Assembly (NCBI GenBank): GCA_902785705.1
Contig: CACZZN010000005.1
Coordinates: 124,001 to 188,000 of the forward strand
From: an uncultured Veillonellaceae bacterium
GTDB taxonomy: Bacteria > Bacillota > Negativicutes > Selenomonadales > Selenomonadaceae
DNA: 64,000 nucleotides
Direction: 5' to 3'
The notes beneath the pieces are model-generated. The model ran no database searches. It had not been told where the DNA came from and worked only from the letters and a program-made list of their open reading frames with translations. Every line of letters begins with the position of its first letter. Positions within the stretch are counted from its first letter, which is position 1. This document shows, in pieces, positions 42,993 to 52,940 of the stretch. The position numbers and the translations under genes were made by a program.

Positions 42993-45422
42993 TCATTCCA
43001 GATAGCTTTGCAGCACGACTTTCAGCTTCGCGGGTTCCATGGGTTTTGTCAAATGCGCGTCCATACCGGACTTGCGCGCATTTTCCATGGCATCATCAAA
43101 GGAATCCGCCGTCATTGCGATGATGGGAATCTTCCCCGCATCCGGCCGACGCAGCTCACGGATGTACTTGGTCGCCTGATATCCGTCCATGATCGGCATC
43201 TGCAGATCCATGAGAATCAGATCATACGTTCCTACCTCGGAGTCCTGGAACATCTTGAGCGCCACGGCCCCGTTATTTGCCCAGACAGATTCCAGCCCCA
43301 GATATTCCAAGATGCGCATGCCCAGCTCCGCATTGATTTCGTTGTCTTCCACCAGAAGGACCTTCCCATGAAGGAGAGCTGCGGGCTCGGTCTTCTTCCT
43401 CTGAGGCTCCTGATCCGGCTTTTCCTTCGCAGGCTCCGCCTCAAAGACGAACTGAATCGTCGTCCCCTGCCCGAGCTCGCTTTCCACCTCAAGTGCCCCC
43501 TGCATGAGCTCCGCAAGGTTCTTCACAATGGGAAGCCCCAGGCCCGTGCTTTCCACCCCCTTCTCCCGATAGGGGTTCTCGTGCTCCTGCGTAAAAGGCA
43601 TGAACATTTTCTTCTGAAACTCCTGACTCATGCCAATGCCCGTGTCCGTCACGGCAATACCGACCCGCTTCCTGCCACGGGCAGCAGGCTCCACATTGAC
43701 CTGAAGCGTCACGCTTCCGCCTTTCGGCGTATATTTCACGGCATTGGACACCACATTCAACAGCAGCTGGCGCATGCGCACGCGATCCAGCATGAGCATC
43801 CCGAAGTCCTGAGCGCCGTTCCCCGTAATGCGGAAGGTCTGCCGCTTCTGCCTGCAAAGCGGCTCAAAGACATTCCGGATGTCCGAAACAATGCTCTCAT
43901 AGCTGCATGGCTCTGTATGAAGCTCGATCTTGCCGCTGTCCATGCGCGCAATATCCAGCACATCATTCACCAAACTCAGCAGCATCGTTCCTGCAGAACG
44001 GATTTTCTCCAGATCATCCATGAGCTTCTGCCTGTCATCGATATCCTCGAAGGCAAAGCCTACCATGCTGTTGACCAGGCCGATCGGCGTGCGGATATCA
44101 TGGCTCACCCGCGCAACGAACTCGCTTTTTGCTTTCGTCGCTTTTTCCACTGCCTTCAACGCGCGCTGCGTGCGGCGGATCTGGCGCTTCTCATGGTCAT
44201 AGACCGCCGTCACATCCGAATGCAGCACCAGGACATCCCCTTCCGGCTCATCCAGCCAGAAATAGCGAAGCAGCCGCCTGCTGGTAATGCCGTTTTCCAC
44301 GCATACGTAGGGATAGGAAAAACTGCCGTATTTCCGCAGGCATTGCAGGACATGCTCCGCCCGGGTCACCTCAAGCCACCGTTTCGCGTCCTTCAGCGTG
44401 ACAACAGCTTCCTGCATGAGCTTCCGATCCTTGTCATAGTCATCGACGCGCTGCATTTCACTGTAGACCGTCCCGCTCTTCCGGTAGTAGAACTCAAAGC
44501 TAGCATCACGCGGATTGAGCACGCCGACAAAGTCGAACTCATCCTGCGCCACCTTTTCCATCACCTTTTCACGCCGCTTCTGCCAATCGATGTCAATGTT
44601 GCATGCCATCGCCTCCACATCGCCCGTGACCGGATTCTGCAGCATCGTGATGACCCCGTCGCGCCAGCAATGTTCTCCATTCTCCAGTAAGAAGGGATAC
44701 TCCAGCCTGAATTCCGTCCGTCCATGGAAAAATGCCTCGATCAGATTCTTGCGCGTCAGCTTTTCCTTCAGATCATGGCGGGTATCGGCATCCGCCACGA
44801 CATCGGACAACTTCTCGAAGAAATCGTCCGCCGTGCGGACATCCTGCATCCGTTTGCCGAAATCCTGTCCTTCCACATTGCGGCAGACGTTATCGGTCAG
44901 ATTCAGCTGCACGGTTCCGCTGGTAGAGGGATAAAGCTGCATCAGGTGCTGGAAAGCATTCCGATACTGATGCTCAGCCACCTTGCGCTGTGTCACATCC
45001 AGCCCGACACCGCATATCCCGCTGAACTTGCCCGATTCATCGTAGAGCCTCAGCAACACGACATGCGTATAATAATCCTTGCCCTGCTGCACATCGACGT
45101 GGCAGCGGATATCATCCTCGACTTTTTCCGCCCCGGCATCGATCTGCCGATAGAGACTTACATATCGTTTTTTGGACTCATCTGCGACCAATGGAAGCAT
45201 ATCCTCCGGCGAGTCCAGGTCCTCCGGTATGCCCTTTGCCATCCGATACATGCGCATTTGCGGAGCCTCGACCAAAAACTCCACCCGATGCGTGACCGGA
45301 TCATAGATCCAGATCGTCATCTGTCCGGCATTTGCCGCAGCCTGGTATATTTGCTGAAGCTGATTCCTATCCTGATGCGCCGCAGACTGAATCCGAGGAG
45401 CATCTGCTTGTTTTCTTTCCAT
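42993..45422 (-). CDS. Cytoplasmic hybrid sensor histidine kinase (PAS repeats, HisKA, HATPase, receiver)
   Basis: About 809 residues with no membrane segment. Two or three PAS-like sensor units occupy roughly the first 430 residues (the first ends in GICGVGLDVTQRK). Then HisKA with the phospho-acceptor VSHDIRTPIG, HATPase_c with NVVSNAVKYTPKGG, VTDTGIGM and STGLGLPIVKNL, and a C-terminal receiver (LLVEDNEINAELG, phospho-Asp in LILMDLQMPIMDG). The start is uncertain: ATG 45422 has GGGG nearby, while an ATG at 45518 lies within a small hairpin (GCCGA-agg-TCGGC) that looks like a terminator. No response regulator gene adjoins; output could pass to another protein. Confidence 0.88.
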   Translation of the reverse strand: MERKQADAPRIQSAAHQDRNQLQQIYQAAANAGQMTIWIYDPVTHRVEFLVEAPQMRMYRMAKGIPEDLDSPEDMLPLVADESKKRYVSLYRQIDAGAEKVEDDIRCHVDVQQGKDYYTHVVLLRLYDESGKFSGICGVGLDVTQRKVAEHQYRNAFQHLMQLYPSTSGTVQLNLTDNVCRNVEGQDFGKRMQDVRTADDFFEKLSDVVADADTRHDLKEKLTRKNLIEAFFHGRTEFRLEYPFLLENGEHCWRDGVITMLQNPVTGDVEAMACNIDIDWQKRREKVMEKVAQDEFDFVGVLNPRDASFEFYYRKSGTVYSEMQRVDDYDKDRKLMQEAVVTLKDAKRWLEVTRAEHVLQCLRKYGSFSYPYVCVENGITSRRLLRYFWLDEPEGDVLVLHSDVTAVYDHEKRQIRRTQRALKAVEKATKAKSEFVARVSHDIRTPIGLVNSMVGFAFEDIDDRQKLMDDLEKIRSAGTMLLSLVNDVLDIARMDSGKIELHTEPCSYESIVSDIRNVFEPLCRQKRQTFRITGNGAQDFGMLMLDRVRMRQLLLNVVSNAVKYTPKGGSVTLQVNVEPAARGRKRVGIAVTDTGIGMSQEFQKKMFMPFTQEHENPYREKGVESTGLGLPIVKNLAELMQGALEVESELGQGTTIQFVFEAEPAKEKPDQEPQRKKTEPAALLHGKVLLVEDNEINAELGMRILEYLGLESVWANNGAVALKMFQDSEVGTYDLILMDLQMPIMDGYQATKYIRELRRPDAGKIPIIAMTADSFDDAMENARKSGMDAHLTKPMEPAKLKVVLQSYLE

Positions 45423-45563
45423 ATTATCCCCGTCCACTCCTAGTGCAGAGGCCCGAACTTCCACAGGCCCATCCTGCCTTTCATCTTGCAAGCTCAGAAA
45501 AATGCCGACCTTCGGCATCTCTCCGGCCCTCCCGAAAACATCCTATTTCCCATCCTTCTGATA

Positions 45564-45598
45564 CAAAGAGAGCTGACACTCGTCCATGTCAGCTCATC
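45564..45598 (-). terminator. Intrinsic terminator after the ribbon-helix-helix gene
   Basis: On the minus strand AGCTGACA pairs with TGTCAGCT, followed by CTCTTTG, 22 nt after the stop. Confidence 0.65.
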
Positions 45599-45619
45599 TC
45601 GCCAGTCTGTAACGAAGAT

Positions 45620-45802
45620 TTATTTCTTGGTCAAATTTCCCGCTACTTGATTCGGACCCACGCCACCTCCAAAATTCTGGCCCCGTAAAAATTCCCGAAC
45701 AGCCATCTTGATGACCTGATTCTTGCTGAAATCATTCTCCTTTGCATAATCAGCGACTTGTTGGTAGAGAGACTCGGGAAATCTTACCGTTGTTGTTACC
45801 AC
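45620..45802 (-). CDS. Ribbon-helix-helix (CopG/Arc-type) DNA-binding protein, 60 aa
   Basis: MVTTTVRFPESLYQQVADYA is the beta strand plus first helix of an RHH fold, and NDFSKNQVIKMAVREFL the second helix. A Gly-rich tail follows. Start is GTG at 45802 with GGGGGG upstream. Such proteins dimerise and act as repressors or antitoxins; no toxin gene is adjacent, so a stand-alone regulator is more likely. Confidence 0.82.
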   Translation of the reverse strand: MVTTTVRFPESLYQQVADYAKENDFSKNQVIKMAVREFLRGQNFGGGVGPNQVAGNLTKK

Positions 45803-45947
45803 ACGCAGTTCCCCCCTTTATGAATATTGCTTGTACAGATTCAATATACTACAAAAGGCCTACTTTTTCAAGATTTATACTCGCAAAAGAAAAAATAATC
45901 CTATGGAACAATGCCATCCGCAGGATAAGAGTAAAATGACATTATTC

Positions 45948-48900
45948 TTATTGGTAATACCTCACTCCCGCCTCAAAGAGCTGCTGGTCCTTGCTGCCGG
46001 GCACATTCATGCCGATATTCCGCCCGATGCGCTCAGAATGCCCCATCTTGCCCAGCACGCGCCCATTGGGGCTCGTGATTCCCTCGATGGCATGGGATGA
46101 GCCATTGGGATTGAAGGGGGCTGCCATGGTCGGATTCCCCTTGTCATCCACATACTGCGTCGCAATCTGTCCGCGGATGCGCAGCTTTGCAATGATTTCC
46201 TTGTCCGCCACAAACCGGCCTTCCCCATGGGACACAGCGATCGTATGCACATCGCCCACCTCCACATTGTTGAACCAAGGAGACAGATTGGATGCCACCT
46301 TGGTATGAACCATGCAGGACACATGCCGCCCGATCTGGTTGTGGGTGAGCGTCGGCGAGTCATCGGACAAATCGCGGATCTCTCCATAGGGAACCAGCCC
46401 CAGCTTGATCAATGCCTGGAAACCGTTGCAAATGCCGAGCATGAGCCCGTCCCTGCGCTCCAAAAGTTTCATGATTTCCTCCGCAATGCGCGGATTGCGG
46501 AACATGGCCGCTATGAACTTGCCGGAGCCATCCGGCTCATCACCGCCGCTGAAGCCGCCCGGAAGCATCACGATCTTCGCCTTGCGGATTCCCTGCACGA
46601 TTGCCTCTACCGTCTCCTCGACAGCCGACGGCGTGAGATTCCGGATGACCAGCGTCTCCACCTCCGCACCTGCCCGCATCCATGAGCGCGCAGAGTCATA
46701 TTCGCAGTTCGTCCCCGGAAACACGGGGATGAAAACCTTTGGGCATGCCTGCGGGGCTGCCGCAGTGATCCGGTTCCCCTTGCGATAGGGCACCATGATG
46801 GCTTTTTCCTTCCCGGTCTGCTTCGCCTGTGTCGGGAAAATCTTCTCCAGTGGCCTCGTATAGGCACGTTCCACTTCGGCCAGGCTCACCGCCGCCGTGC
46901 CGCACACAATGCTGCCCACAGAGGTCGTCATGCCCAGTTCATAGAAGCCTGTGCCGGAAAGGGCCTCACTGAGATCCGCCGTTGCCACGACCTCAATGAG
47001 AATCGTTCCATAATCCGGCAGGAACAGCGCATCCCGCGAACTGATTCCGTCCATCGCAAAGGTAAATCCGATGCCGTTCCCGAGGCACATCTTCGAGACA
47101 GCGGCCGCCACACCGCCAAGCCCCACGCTTTGCGCCGAAAGCACGCGCTTCTCCTGCATGAGTCCGTACAGTTTCGCATAATTCCGCTTCAGCAGCGCGA
47201 ACTTCGGCAGATCCTGATCGTCCTTCGGGCAGGGAATCGCATAGACTTTGCTGCCCGCATATTTGAATTCCGGGGAGACCGCATGATCCGCCTCCATCAC
47301 ATTGACGGCAAAGGAGGCCAATGTCGGCGGTACATGGATGTCCTCGAACGTCCCCGACATGGAATCCTTTCCTCCGATGGCAGGGATGCCGAGCCCGTGC
47401 TGTGCCATGAGAGCGCCCAGAAGAGATGCAAATGGCTTTCCCCACTTTGCCTCATCCTTGCCAAGCCGCTCGAAGTATTCCTGAAAGGTCAGCCGTATAT
47501 TGTCCGTCCTTGCCCCCAAAGCCGCCATCTTCGCCACGGATTCCACCACTGCGTAGACAGCGCCGTGGAATGGGCTCCAGCTGCTGAGATCCGGATTCAG
47601 GCCGAAGGTCATGGCGGTTGCCGTATTCGTTTCCCCATCCTGCACGGGGAGCTTTGCCACCATGCCCTCCGCAGGCGTCAGCTGATTCCTGCCTCCGAAG
47701 GGCATCAGGACGGTATTCCCGCCAATCGTGGAATCGAACCGCTCCGCCAGTCCCTTCTGGCTGCACACATTGAGATCCTTGAGATTCTCCAGCCATGCCT
47801 TTTCGAGATCGCGCCCGCATGCCCTGACCTGTGCAGGCACCTCACGCAGATAGCGGCGCGTCTCATCCGGCATCGTGATGCACGCCGTCACATGCTGGCG
47901 CACACCATTCGTATCGAGGAAAGATCGGTTCATCTGCACAATCGGCTTTCCGCGCCACTTCATCACCAGCCGCGGCTCTTCCGTCACGACCGCGACCTCC
48001 GTTGCCTCTAGATTCTCCTCGTCCGCCAGCTTGACAAACGCATCCAGATCCTTTGCATCGATCACAACCGCCATGCGTTCCTGGGATTCGGAAATCGCAA
48101 GCTCCGTTCCGTCCAGCCCTTCATATTTCTTTTTGACCGCATCCAGATCGACCACAAGCCCATCAGCAAGCTCCCCGATCGCCACAGCCACGCCGCCCGC
48201 GCCGAAGTCATTGCAGCGCTTGATCATGCGGCTTGCGGAGGGATTGCGGAAAAGGCGCTGTATCTTTCGCTCCGTCGGGGGATTGCCCTTCTGCACCTCT
48301 GCGCCGCAGCTCGTAAGGGACTCCTCCGTATGTTCCTTGGATGAGCCTGTGGCGCCGCCACAGCCGTCTCGTCCCGTGCGGCCTCCGACCAGCACAACGA
48401 GATCCCCTGCCGCAGGACGCTCACGCACAACATTCTCCTTCGGCGCCGCCGCAATAACCGCGCCGATCTCCATGCGCTTTGCCAGATATCCGTCATGATA
48501 GAGCTCGCGCACCTGTCCTGTCGCAAGTCCAATCTGATTGCCATAAGAACTGTAGCCCGCAGCCGCGCCGAGCGTAATCTTCTTCTGCGGCAGCTTCCCC
48601 GGCAGTGTCTCAGAAAGCGGCTTTCTCGGATCCGCCGCGCCGGTCACGCGCATCGCCTGATAGACATAGGAGCGTCCCGAAAGGGGATCGCGGATGGCAC
48701 CCCCCAGACAGGTGGCGGCTCCGCCGAAGGGCTCGATCTCCGTCGGATGATTGTGGGTCTCGTTCTTGAACATCACGAGCCAGTCTTCCATCACGCCGTC
48801 CACATCCGCCTGCACCACGATGCTGCAGGCATTGATTTCTTCCGACTGGTCCAGATCCTCCAGCAGCCCTTCCTTGCGCAGCGCCTTCATGCCGATGACC

Positions 48901-49733
48901 GCGATGTCCATGAGCGTCACATCACGCAGCTCCCCGCCATACAGGTGATCCCGGTCTTCTCGGTACAGATCATACGCCTTGCTGATGGCCGGCTGGAAAT
49001 AGCCGTCCTCGATATCCACCATATCGATGGCGGTCGTGAAGGTCGTATGGCGGCAATGATCCGACCAGTAGGTATCGATCACACGAAGCTCCGTGATCGT
49101 AGGCGGACGCTTCTCCTTCGTGCGGAAATATTTTTGGCAGAATTTCAAATCCTCGAAGCTCATAGCAAATCCCCGATCCGCCATGAATGCTCGCAGACCT
49201 GCATCATCCAGACCGTTGAACTGCTCCAGGACCTCGACATCGGCAGGCGGTTCCGCCTTCATATCCAATGTCTCCGGTTTTTCCATCGAAGCTTCACGGC
49301 TCTCCACCGCATTGATGCAATAATCCTTGATCCTTGCAAAGGTTTCATCATCGACATTCCCCACCAGTACGATGATGCGCGCTGTCCGGATCACGGGGCG
49401 TTCCTTCTGCGTCACAAGCTGAACGCACTGCGCAGCGGAATCCGCCCGCTGGTCAAACTGTCCCGGCAGGTATTCCATCGCAAACATACGGGAGTTCGGG
49501 AATTTCGGCAGCCGTTCCTCATAAATGACATCCACGGGCGGCTCCGAAAACACCACGGACTTCACCTGGGCATATTCCGCATCGCTGAGCCCCTCGATAT
49601 CATAGCGCTGAATCACGCGGACCGCTTTCAGCCCTACCAGTCGGAATGTCTCAATCAGATCATCACAGAGCTGCTGCGCGGGAATATCGAAAAAGCCCTG
49701 TCTTTTTTCCACAAAAATTCTCTTTACCGCCAT
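45948..49733 (-). CDS. purL: Phosphoribosylformylglycinamidine synthase, single-chain PurL
   Basis: A 1260-residue FGAM synthase, step four of purine synthesis, converting FGAR plus glutamine and ATP to FGAM. The N-terminal PurS-like region (~1-160) is followed by two PurL ATP-grasp-like halves (TYWSDHCRHTTF, NETHNHPTEIEPFGGAATCLGG). The C-terminal class I glutaminase has the nucleophile Cys in PVFPGTNCEYDSARSW and GICNGFQALIKLGLVP. Firmicutes often have split purS/purQ/purL; this is the long clostridial-type fusion. Start 49733 follows GGGGGAAGG. Other pur genes are not adjacent. Confidence 0.97.
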   Translation of the reverse strand: MAVKRIFVEKRQGFFDIPAQQLCDDLIETFRLVGLKAVRVIQRYDIEGLSDAEYAQVKSVVFSEPPVDVIYEERLPKFPNSRMFAMEYLPGQFDQRADSAAQCVQLVTQKERPVIRTARIIVLVGNVDDETFARIKDYCINAVESREASMEKPETLDMKAEPPADVEVLEQFNGLDDAGLRAFMADRGFAMSFEDLKFCQKYFRTKEKRPPTITELRVIDTYWSDHCRHTTFTTAIDMVDIEDGYFQPAISKAYDLYREDRDHLYGGELRDVTLMDIAVIGMKALRKEGLLEDLDQSEEINACSIVVQADVDGVMEDWLVMFKNETHNHPTEIEPFGGAATCLGGAIRDPLSGRSYVYQAMRVTGAADPRKPLSETLPGKLPQKKITLGAAAGYSSYGNQIGLATGQVRELYHDGYLAKRMEIGAVIAAAPKENVVRERPAAGDLVVLVGGRTGRDGCGGATGSSKEHTEESLTSCGAEVQKGNPPTERKIQRLFRNPSASRMIKRCNDFGAGGVAVAIGELADGLVVDLDAVKKKYEGLDGTELAISESQERMAVVIDAKDLDAFVKLADEENLEATEVAVVTEEPRLVMKWRGKPIVQMNRSFLDTNGVRQHVTACITMPDETRRYLREVPAQVRACGRDLEKAWLENLKDLNVCSQKGLAERFDSTIGGNTVLMPFGGRNQLTPAEGMVAKLPVQDGETNTATAMTFGLNPDLSSWSPFHGAVYAVVESVAKMAALGARTDNIRLTFQEYFERLGKDEAKWGKPFASLLGALMAQHGLGIPAIGGKDSMSGTFEDIHVPPTLASFAVNVMEADHAVSPEFKYAGSKVYAIPCPKDDQDLPKFALLKRNYAKLYGLMQEKRVLSAQSVGLGGVAAAVSKMCLGNGIGFTFAMDGISSRDALFLPDYGTILIEVVATADLSEALSGTGFYELGMTTSVGSIVCGTAAVSLAEVERAYTRPLEKIFPTQAKQTGKEKAIMVPYRKGNRITAAAPQACPKVFIPVFPGTNCEYDSARSWMRAGAEVETLVIRNLTPSAVEETVEAIVQGIRKAKIVMLPGGFSGGDEPDGSGKFIAAMFRNPRIAEEIMKLLERRDGLMLGICNGFQALIKLGLVPYGEIRDLSDDSPTLTHNQIGRHVSCMVHTKVASNLSPWFNNVEVGDVHTIAVSHGEGRFVADKEIIAKLRIRGQIATQYVDDKGNPTMAAPFNPNGSSHAIEGITSPNGRVLGKMGHSERIGRNIGMNVPGSKDQQLFEAGVRYYQ

Positions 49734-49774
49734 GATTCTGCCTTCCCCCAAACTACGGAACTTTCACATGATAA

Positions 49775-49956
49775 GGAACTGGAGGAAAATAAGTTAGTCA
49801 TATGGCGTAGAACAAATTTTGTCTGGCAAGGAAGCGGAAACGCAATCGTAGCGACGCGCAGCTAGTCCTTTAGGGCAGAGCTACGTCAAGTTTTCGCTGA
49901 CGCAGTCAGGCAGAATTTGGGCAAGCCAAATGGCTAAGTTATTTTTCGACAGTTCC
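49775..49956. repeat. Family A palindromic element A5 (long core)
   Basis: GGAACTGGAGGAAAATAAG and its partner ending TCGACAGTTCC form the outer arms. The long 43-nt core is at 49845-49887. The stem beside it is AGCGGAAAC / GTTTTCGCT (one G-U pair) and CTGACGCAG follows. TAA flanks both ends (49772-49774, 49957-49959). It fills the gap between purL and a terminator. Confidence 0.88.
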
Positions 49957-49964
49957 TAACTACA

Positions 49965-50003
49965 GAAAAAAGGCATAGCGGCACATGCCGCATATGCCTC
50001 GAT
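49965..50003 (-). terminator. Intrinsic terminator after the YhcH-family gene
   Basis: On the minus strand GAGGCATATGCGGCA pairs with TGCCGCTATGCC, then TTTTTT. Confidence 0.88.
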
Positions 50004-50007
50004 TACA

Positions 50008-50484
50008 TCATAACAGGATGTCCACCGGGATCTTCACCACGACCTTTGTCACAGGCCCCGGTCCGTCCTCCAGCGCAATGCAGGGACGATGCACGTCCAC
50101 AGGATAGAGCACGGCATAGCTCCCGGGGAACAGCATCACGCTGCTGTCCGGGATGAGCGATTGATAAAACATCACGTCCCGCTCCGCATCATAATCCTCC
50201 GTCACGATCAGATCCGGGCTCAGCGGACACCATCCAAGATACTCCTCGCCCTCGACAACGTACTGGATATCCACGAATTCCTGATGCGACTCCGGCTTGC
50301 AGTCCTTTTCGGGACGCGTCTGATACCGCTGCAGATTCGCCACGATCCCATGTTCCCCGATTGGATACTTCCCGTCCTCCATCTTCGTAAAATCATGCTC
50401 CGCAAGATAGTGCAAAGCCTCTGCGATGGCAGGATGATACGCTGCCTGCTCAGCTTCGATCAGATCAATAGTACCTATCATCAT
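50008..50484 (-). CDS. YhcH/YjgK/YiaL family beta-barrel protein
   Basis: A 158-residue DUF386-type cupin-like protein. Family traits are the early MIGTIDLIE, the ESHQEFVDIQYVVEGEEYLGW block and the late DVHRPCIAL with metal-binding His/Glu. Relatives accompany sialic acid or other sugar catabolism operons (anomerase-type role proposed). Here no sugar genes adjoin. Start 50484 follows GATGGGAG; the 21-codon extension is not conserved in the family as I know it. It has its own promoter at 50577-50605. Confidence 0.88.
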   Translation of the reverse strand: MMIGTIDLIEAEQAAYHPAIAEALHYLAEHDFTKMEDGKYPIGEHGIVANLQRYQTRPEKDCKPESHQEFVDIQYVVEGEEYLGWCPLSPDLIVTEDYDAERDVMFYQSLIPDSSVMLFPGSYAVLYPVDVHRPCIALEDGPGPVTKVVVKIPVDILL

Positions 50485-50576
50485 TTTGTATGCTCCCATC
50501 TTCATCGGCAAGAAATGCAGTCCATTCTTCAGCAAATCCAAGCACAATCATCATAATAGATCTCATTTCTGTTTCT

Positions 50577-50605
50577 ATTGTATACAAAACCTTCGCCTTA
50601 TGCAA
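50577..50605 (-). promoter_or_regulatory. Promoter of the YhcH-family gene
   Basis: TTGCAT, 17-nt spacer, TACAAT on the minus strand, about 85 nt upstream of the chosen start and divergent from the Lrp gene. Confidence 0.6.
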
Positions 50606-50741
50606 GAATTCCGCCCAAAATTTACATCGTTTCCAAAAATATGTCGCATACTCCCATTCCCCAAAGATTTCCCTTGCGGCTGCCCGCTGTCCTATGATAG
50701 GATATACAGGTTAGAAATTTTTATTTTAAGGAGTCCTGCTT

Positions 50742-51221
50742 ATGCGTGAACTACTGGAGCTTCTGGAGCACGATGCCCGCCGCCCCGTGAACGAGCTGGC
50801 ATCCATGCTGCACCGCAGCGAATATCAGGTGGAAAAGGAAATCGCCGATCTGGAAAAGAATAAGATCATCCTTTCCTACAATACACTGATCAACTGGGAA
50901 AAATTCGGCGCTGACACAGTCACCGCCATCATCGAGATCAACCTCACTCCCCAGCGCGAAGTCGGCTTCGACGCAATCGCGGAGCGCATCTATCGCTTTG
51001 ATGAGGTGCGCACGGTCTATCTCATGAGCGGCAGCTTCGACCTGCTGGTGATCATCGAGGGCAAATCCCTCAATGACGTGGCGAACTTCGTCGCGACGCG
51101 GCTTTCCACCATCGAGGGCGTGACAGCGACGCGCAGCCATTTCATGCTGAAGCCATACAAGAAGGACGGCATCATCATGAATGACGAAGAACGCGACCGC
51201 AGACTGGTGGTGTCGCCATGA
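50742..51221 (+). CDS. Lrp/AsnC family transcriptional regulator
   Basis: A 159-residue regulator with an N-terminal winged HTH (LLELLEHDARRPVNELASML..) and a C-terminal RAM/AsnC ligand-binding domain (VRTVYLMSGSFDLLVIIEGK). It probably senses an amino acid. AAGGAG precedes the ATG. Its stop overlaps the start of the aminotransferase (ATGA), implying translational coupling and control of, or by, amino-acid metabolism. Confidence 0.94.
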   Translation: MRELLELLEHDARRPVNELASMLHRSEYQVEKEIADLEKNKIILSYNTLINWEKFGADTVTAIIEINLTPQREVGFDAIAERIYRFDEVRTVYLMSGSFDLLVIIEGKSLNDVANFVATRLSTIEGVTATRSHFMLKPYKKDGIIMNDEERDRRLVVSP

Positions 51222-52402
51222 CCGCTCAGGAAACCGAATGGAAGAGCCGCCTTTCCCCTGCCGTCAACTCCATCGCCCCATCGGGCATCCGCAAATTCTT
51301 CGATATCGCGGCCAAGATGGAAGATGTCATCTCCCTTGGCGTGGGCGAACCGGACTTCGTGACGCCCTGGTCCATCCGTGAGAGCTGTGTCTACGGGCTG
51401 GAGCGCGGCTATACCTCGTACACGGCGAACCGCGGCATGCCGGAGCTGCGCATGGAGATTGCGCGCCACTTCGCGGAGAAATTCGACACGCATTACAACA
51501 GCGATACAGATGTCCTCGTGACCGTCGGCGTCAGCGAGGCGTTGGATCTCGCCATGCGGGCCATCCTCGCGCCGGGCGACGAGGTGCTGATCCCCGAGCC
51601 GTGCTATGTATCCTATCAGGCATGCACCATCCTCGCGGGCGGCATCCCCGTTGCCGTTCCCGCAAAGATCGAAAACGAGTTCCGCATCACGCCATCCGAG
51701 CTGGAGGAGCATCTTTCACCTAAGACAAAGGCCATCCTGATCGGTTATCCGAACAACCCGACCGGCGCCATCATGGACAGAGAAAATCTGCTTGCCATCG
51801 CGGATTTTGCGAAACAGCTCGACCTCATCGTGATTTCCGACGAGATCTACGGCGATCTCACCTATGGCGGCGAGCATACCTGCTTTGCCTCCCTGCCCGG
51901 CATGAGGGATCGCACGATCCTGCTCAACGGTTTTTCCAAGGCCTATGCCATGACCGGCTGGCGCATCGGCTACGCCCTCGGCAACGCCGACATCATTGCG
52001 GCCATGACAAAAATCCATCAATACACCATGCTCTGCGCCCCCATCACGGCGCAGACCGCCGCCATCGAGGCACTCCGCCGCGGCGAGAAATACATGAAGA
52101 AGATGGTAGCGGAATATGACCGACGGCGCCATCTTATCTACGACGGATTCACAAAGATGGGGCTTCCCTGCTTCGAGCCGAAAGGCGCGTTCTACATCTT
52201 CCCGAGCATCAGCCCCACAGGCTACACCTCTGATGAATTCGCGGAAAAGCTGTTGCAGGCGGAGCATGTGGCGCTCGTCCCGGGCAGCGCCTTCGGCAAG
52301 TGCGGCGAAGGCCATATCCGCTGCTCCTACGCCACCTCCATCGACAAGATTTCCGAAGCCCTTGCCCGCATCGAAAACTTTGTCAAGAAACACAAAAAAT
52401 GA
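51218..52402 (+). CDS. PLP-dependent class I/II aminotransferase
   Basis: A 394-residue fold-type I aminotransferase. The PLP lysine is in LLNGFSKAYAMTGWRIGYALG, the Asp contacting the pyridine N is in LIVISDEIYGDL, and NNPTGA and the C-terminal HIRCSYA (substrate-carboxylate Arg) are present. Substrate is probably an aromatic or branched amino acid or aspartate; sequence alone does not decide. It overlaps the Lrp gene by four bases and is followed by a strong terminator. Confidence 0.94.
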   Translation: MTAQETEWKSRLSPAVNSIAPSGIRKFFDIAAKMEDVISLGVGEPDFVTPWSIRESCVYGLERGYTSYTANRGMPELRMEIARHFAEKFDTHYNSDTDVLVTVGVSEALDLAMRAILAPGDEVLIPEPCYVSYQACTILAGGIPVAVPAKIENEFRITPSELEEHLSPKTKAILIGYPNNPTGAIMDRENLLAIADFAKQLDLIVISDEIYGDLTYGGEHTCFASLPGMRDRTILLNGFSKAYAMTGWRIGYALGNADIIAAMTKIHQYTMLCAPITAQTAAIEALRRGEKYMKKMVAEYDRRRHLIYDGFTKMGLPCFEPKGAFYIFPSISPTGYTSDEFAEKLLQAEHVALVPGSAFGKCGEGHIRCSYATSIDKISEALARIENFVKKHKK

Positions 52403-52412
52403 AAGCAGACAC

Positions 52413-52459
52413 CAAAAGAGTCCCTGCGCCGTATCCACATCGACGCAGGGACTTTTTGT
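52413..52459. terminator. Bidirectional intrinsic terminator
   Basis: AAAAGAGTCCCTGCG pairs with CGCAGGGACTTTTT, between the converging aminotransferase and comFB genes. Confidence 0.92.
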
Positions 52460-52480
52460 CCCCCATGGCAGAACAAGCCC

Positions 52481-52756
52481 CTATTCCTGCTTCGGATGCC
52501 TCGGATGTGCCTGCACAATGGCAATCGCATCCGCCAGCTGCTTGATGGTCTCCACCTCATACTGGCTTCCCATGCTCTCCACCCGCGCAAAAATCTGCCC
52601 TTTTTCCGTCGAGACATACTTCGGCGGCAAATGGTTGAGCGCAAGAATCGCAATATCCCGCTTGCACTGCTCGCAATGGCAGCAGTCCGGGTACTGTGCC
52701 AATACCTCATCCAGCTTCGCTACCACATAATCTTCCATAAAGTTCTTCAAATCCAC
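52481..52756 (-). CDS. ComFB-family protein
   Basis: A 91-residue protein with CCHCEQCKRDIAILALNHLP followed by PKYVSTEKGQIFARVE, the ComFB signature, including a four-ligand Cys/His cluster probably binding zinc. ComFB was named in a late competence operon; recent work links some members to cyclic nucleotides, but its role here is unknown. Start is GTG at 52756 with AAGGAG ten nt upstream. Confidence 0.85.
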   Translation of the reverse strand: MDLKNFMEDYVVAKLDEVLAQYPDCCHCEQCKRDIAILALNHLPPKYVSTEKGQIFARVESMGSQYEVETIKQLADAIAIVQAHPRHPKQE

Positions 52757-52908
52757 CGAGACCCCACTCCTTCCAAGCTAGCCCTTCCACAGTGATAATT
52801 ATACAAAAAAAGTGAAAATCCTGCTTGCTTGAAAAATTTTTCAACCGAAACTACGATATCAAATTTCCTTTGACGAATGTTGTACTCTATCTTTCTTTTG
52901 ATGAAAAA

Positions 52909-52935
52909 TGGGTTAGCCATTTTTCGTCAGTTCCT
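52909..52935. repeat. Family-A-like end fragment / hairpin
   Basis: TGAAAAATGG-gttag-CCATTTTTCGTCA followed by GTTCCTAA, similar to the right end of A5 (TTTTTCGACAGTTCCTAA). It lies just after the aldo/keto reductase stop and may terminate it. The rest of 52757-52908 shows nothing I can identify. Confidence 0.55.
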
Positions 52936-52940
52936 AAACG

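Noticed and set aside
45423-45518. N-terminal 32-residue extension of the hybrid kinase
   Set aside because: Begins inside a small terminator-like hairpin and shows no domain sequence; kept only as an alternative start.
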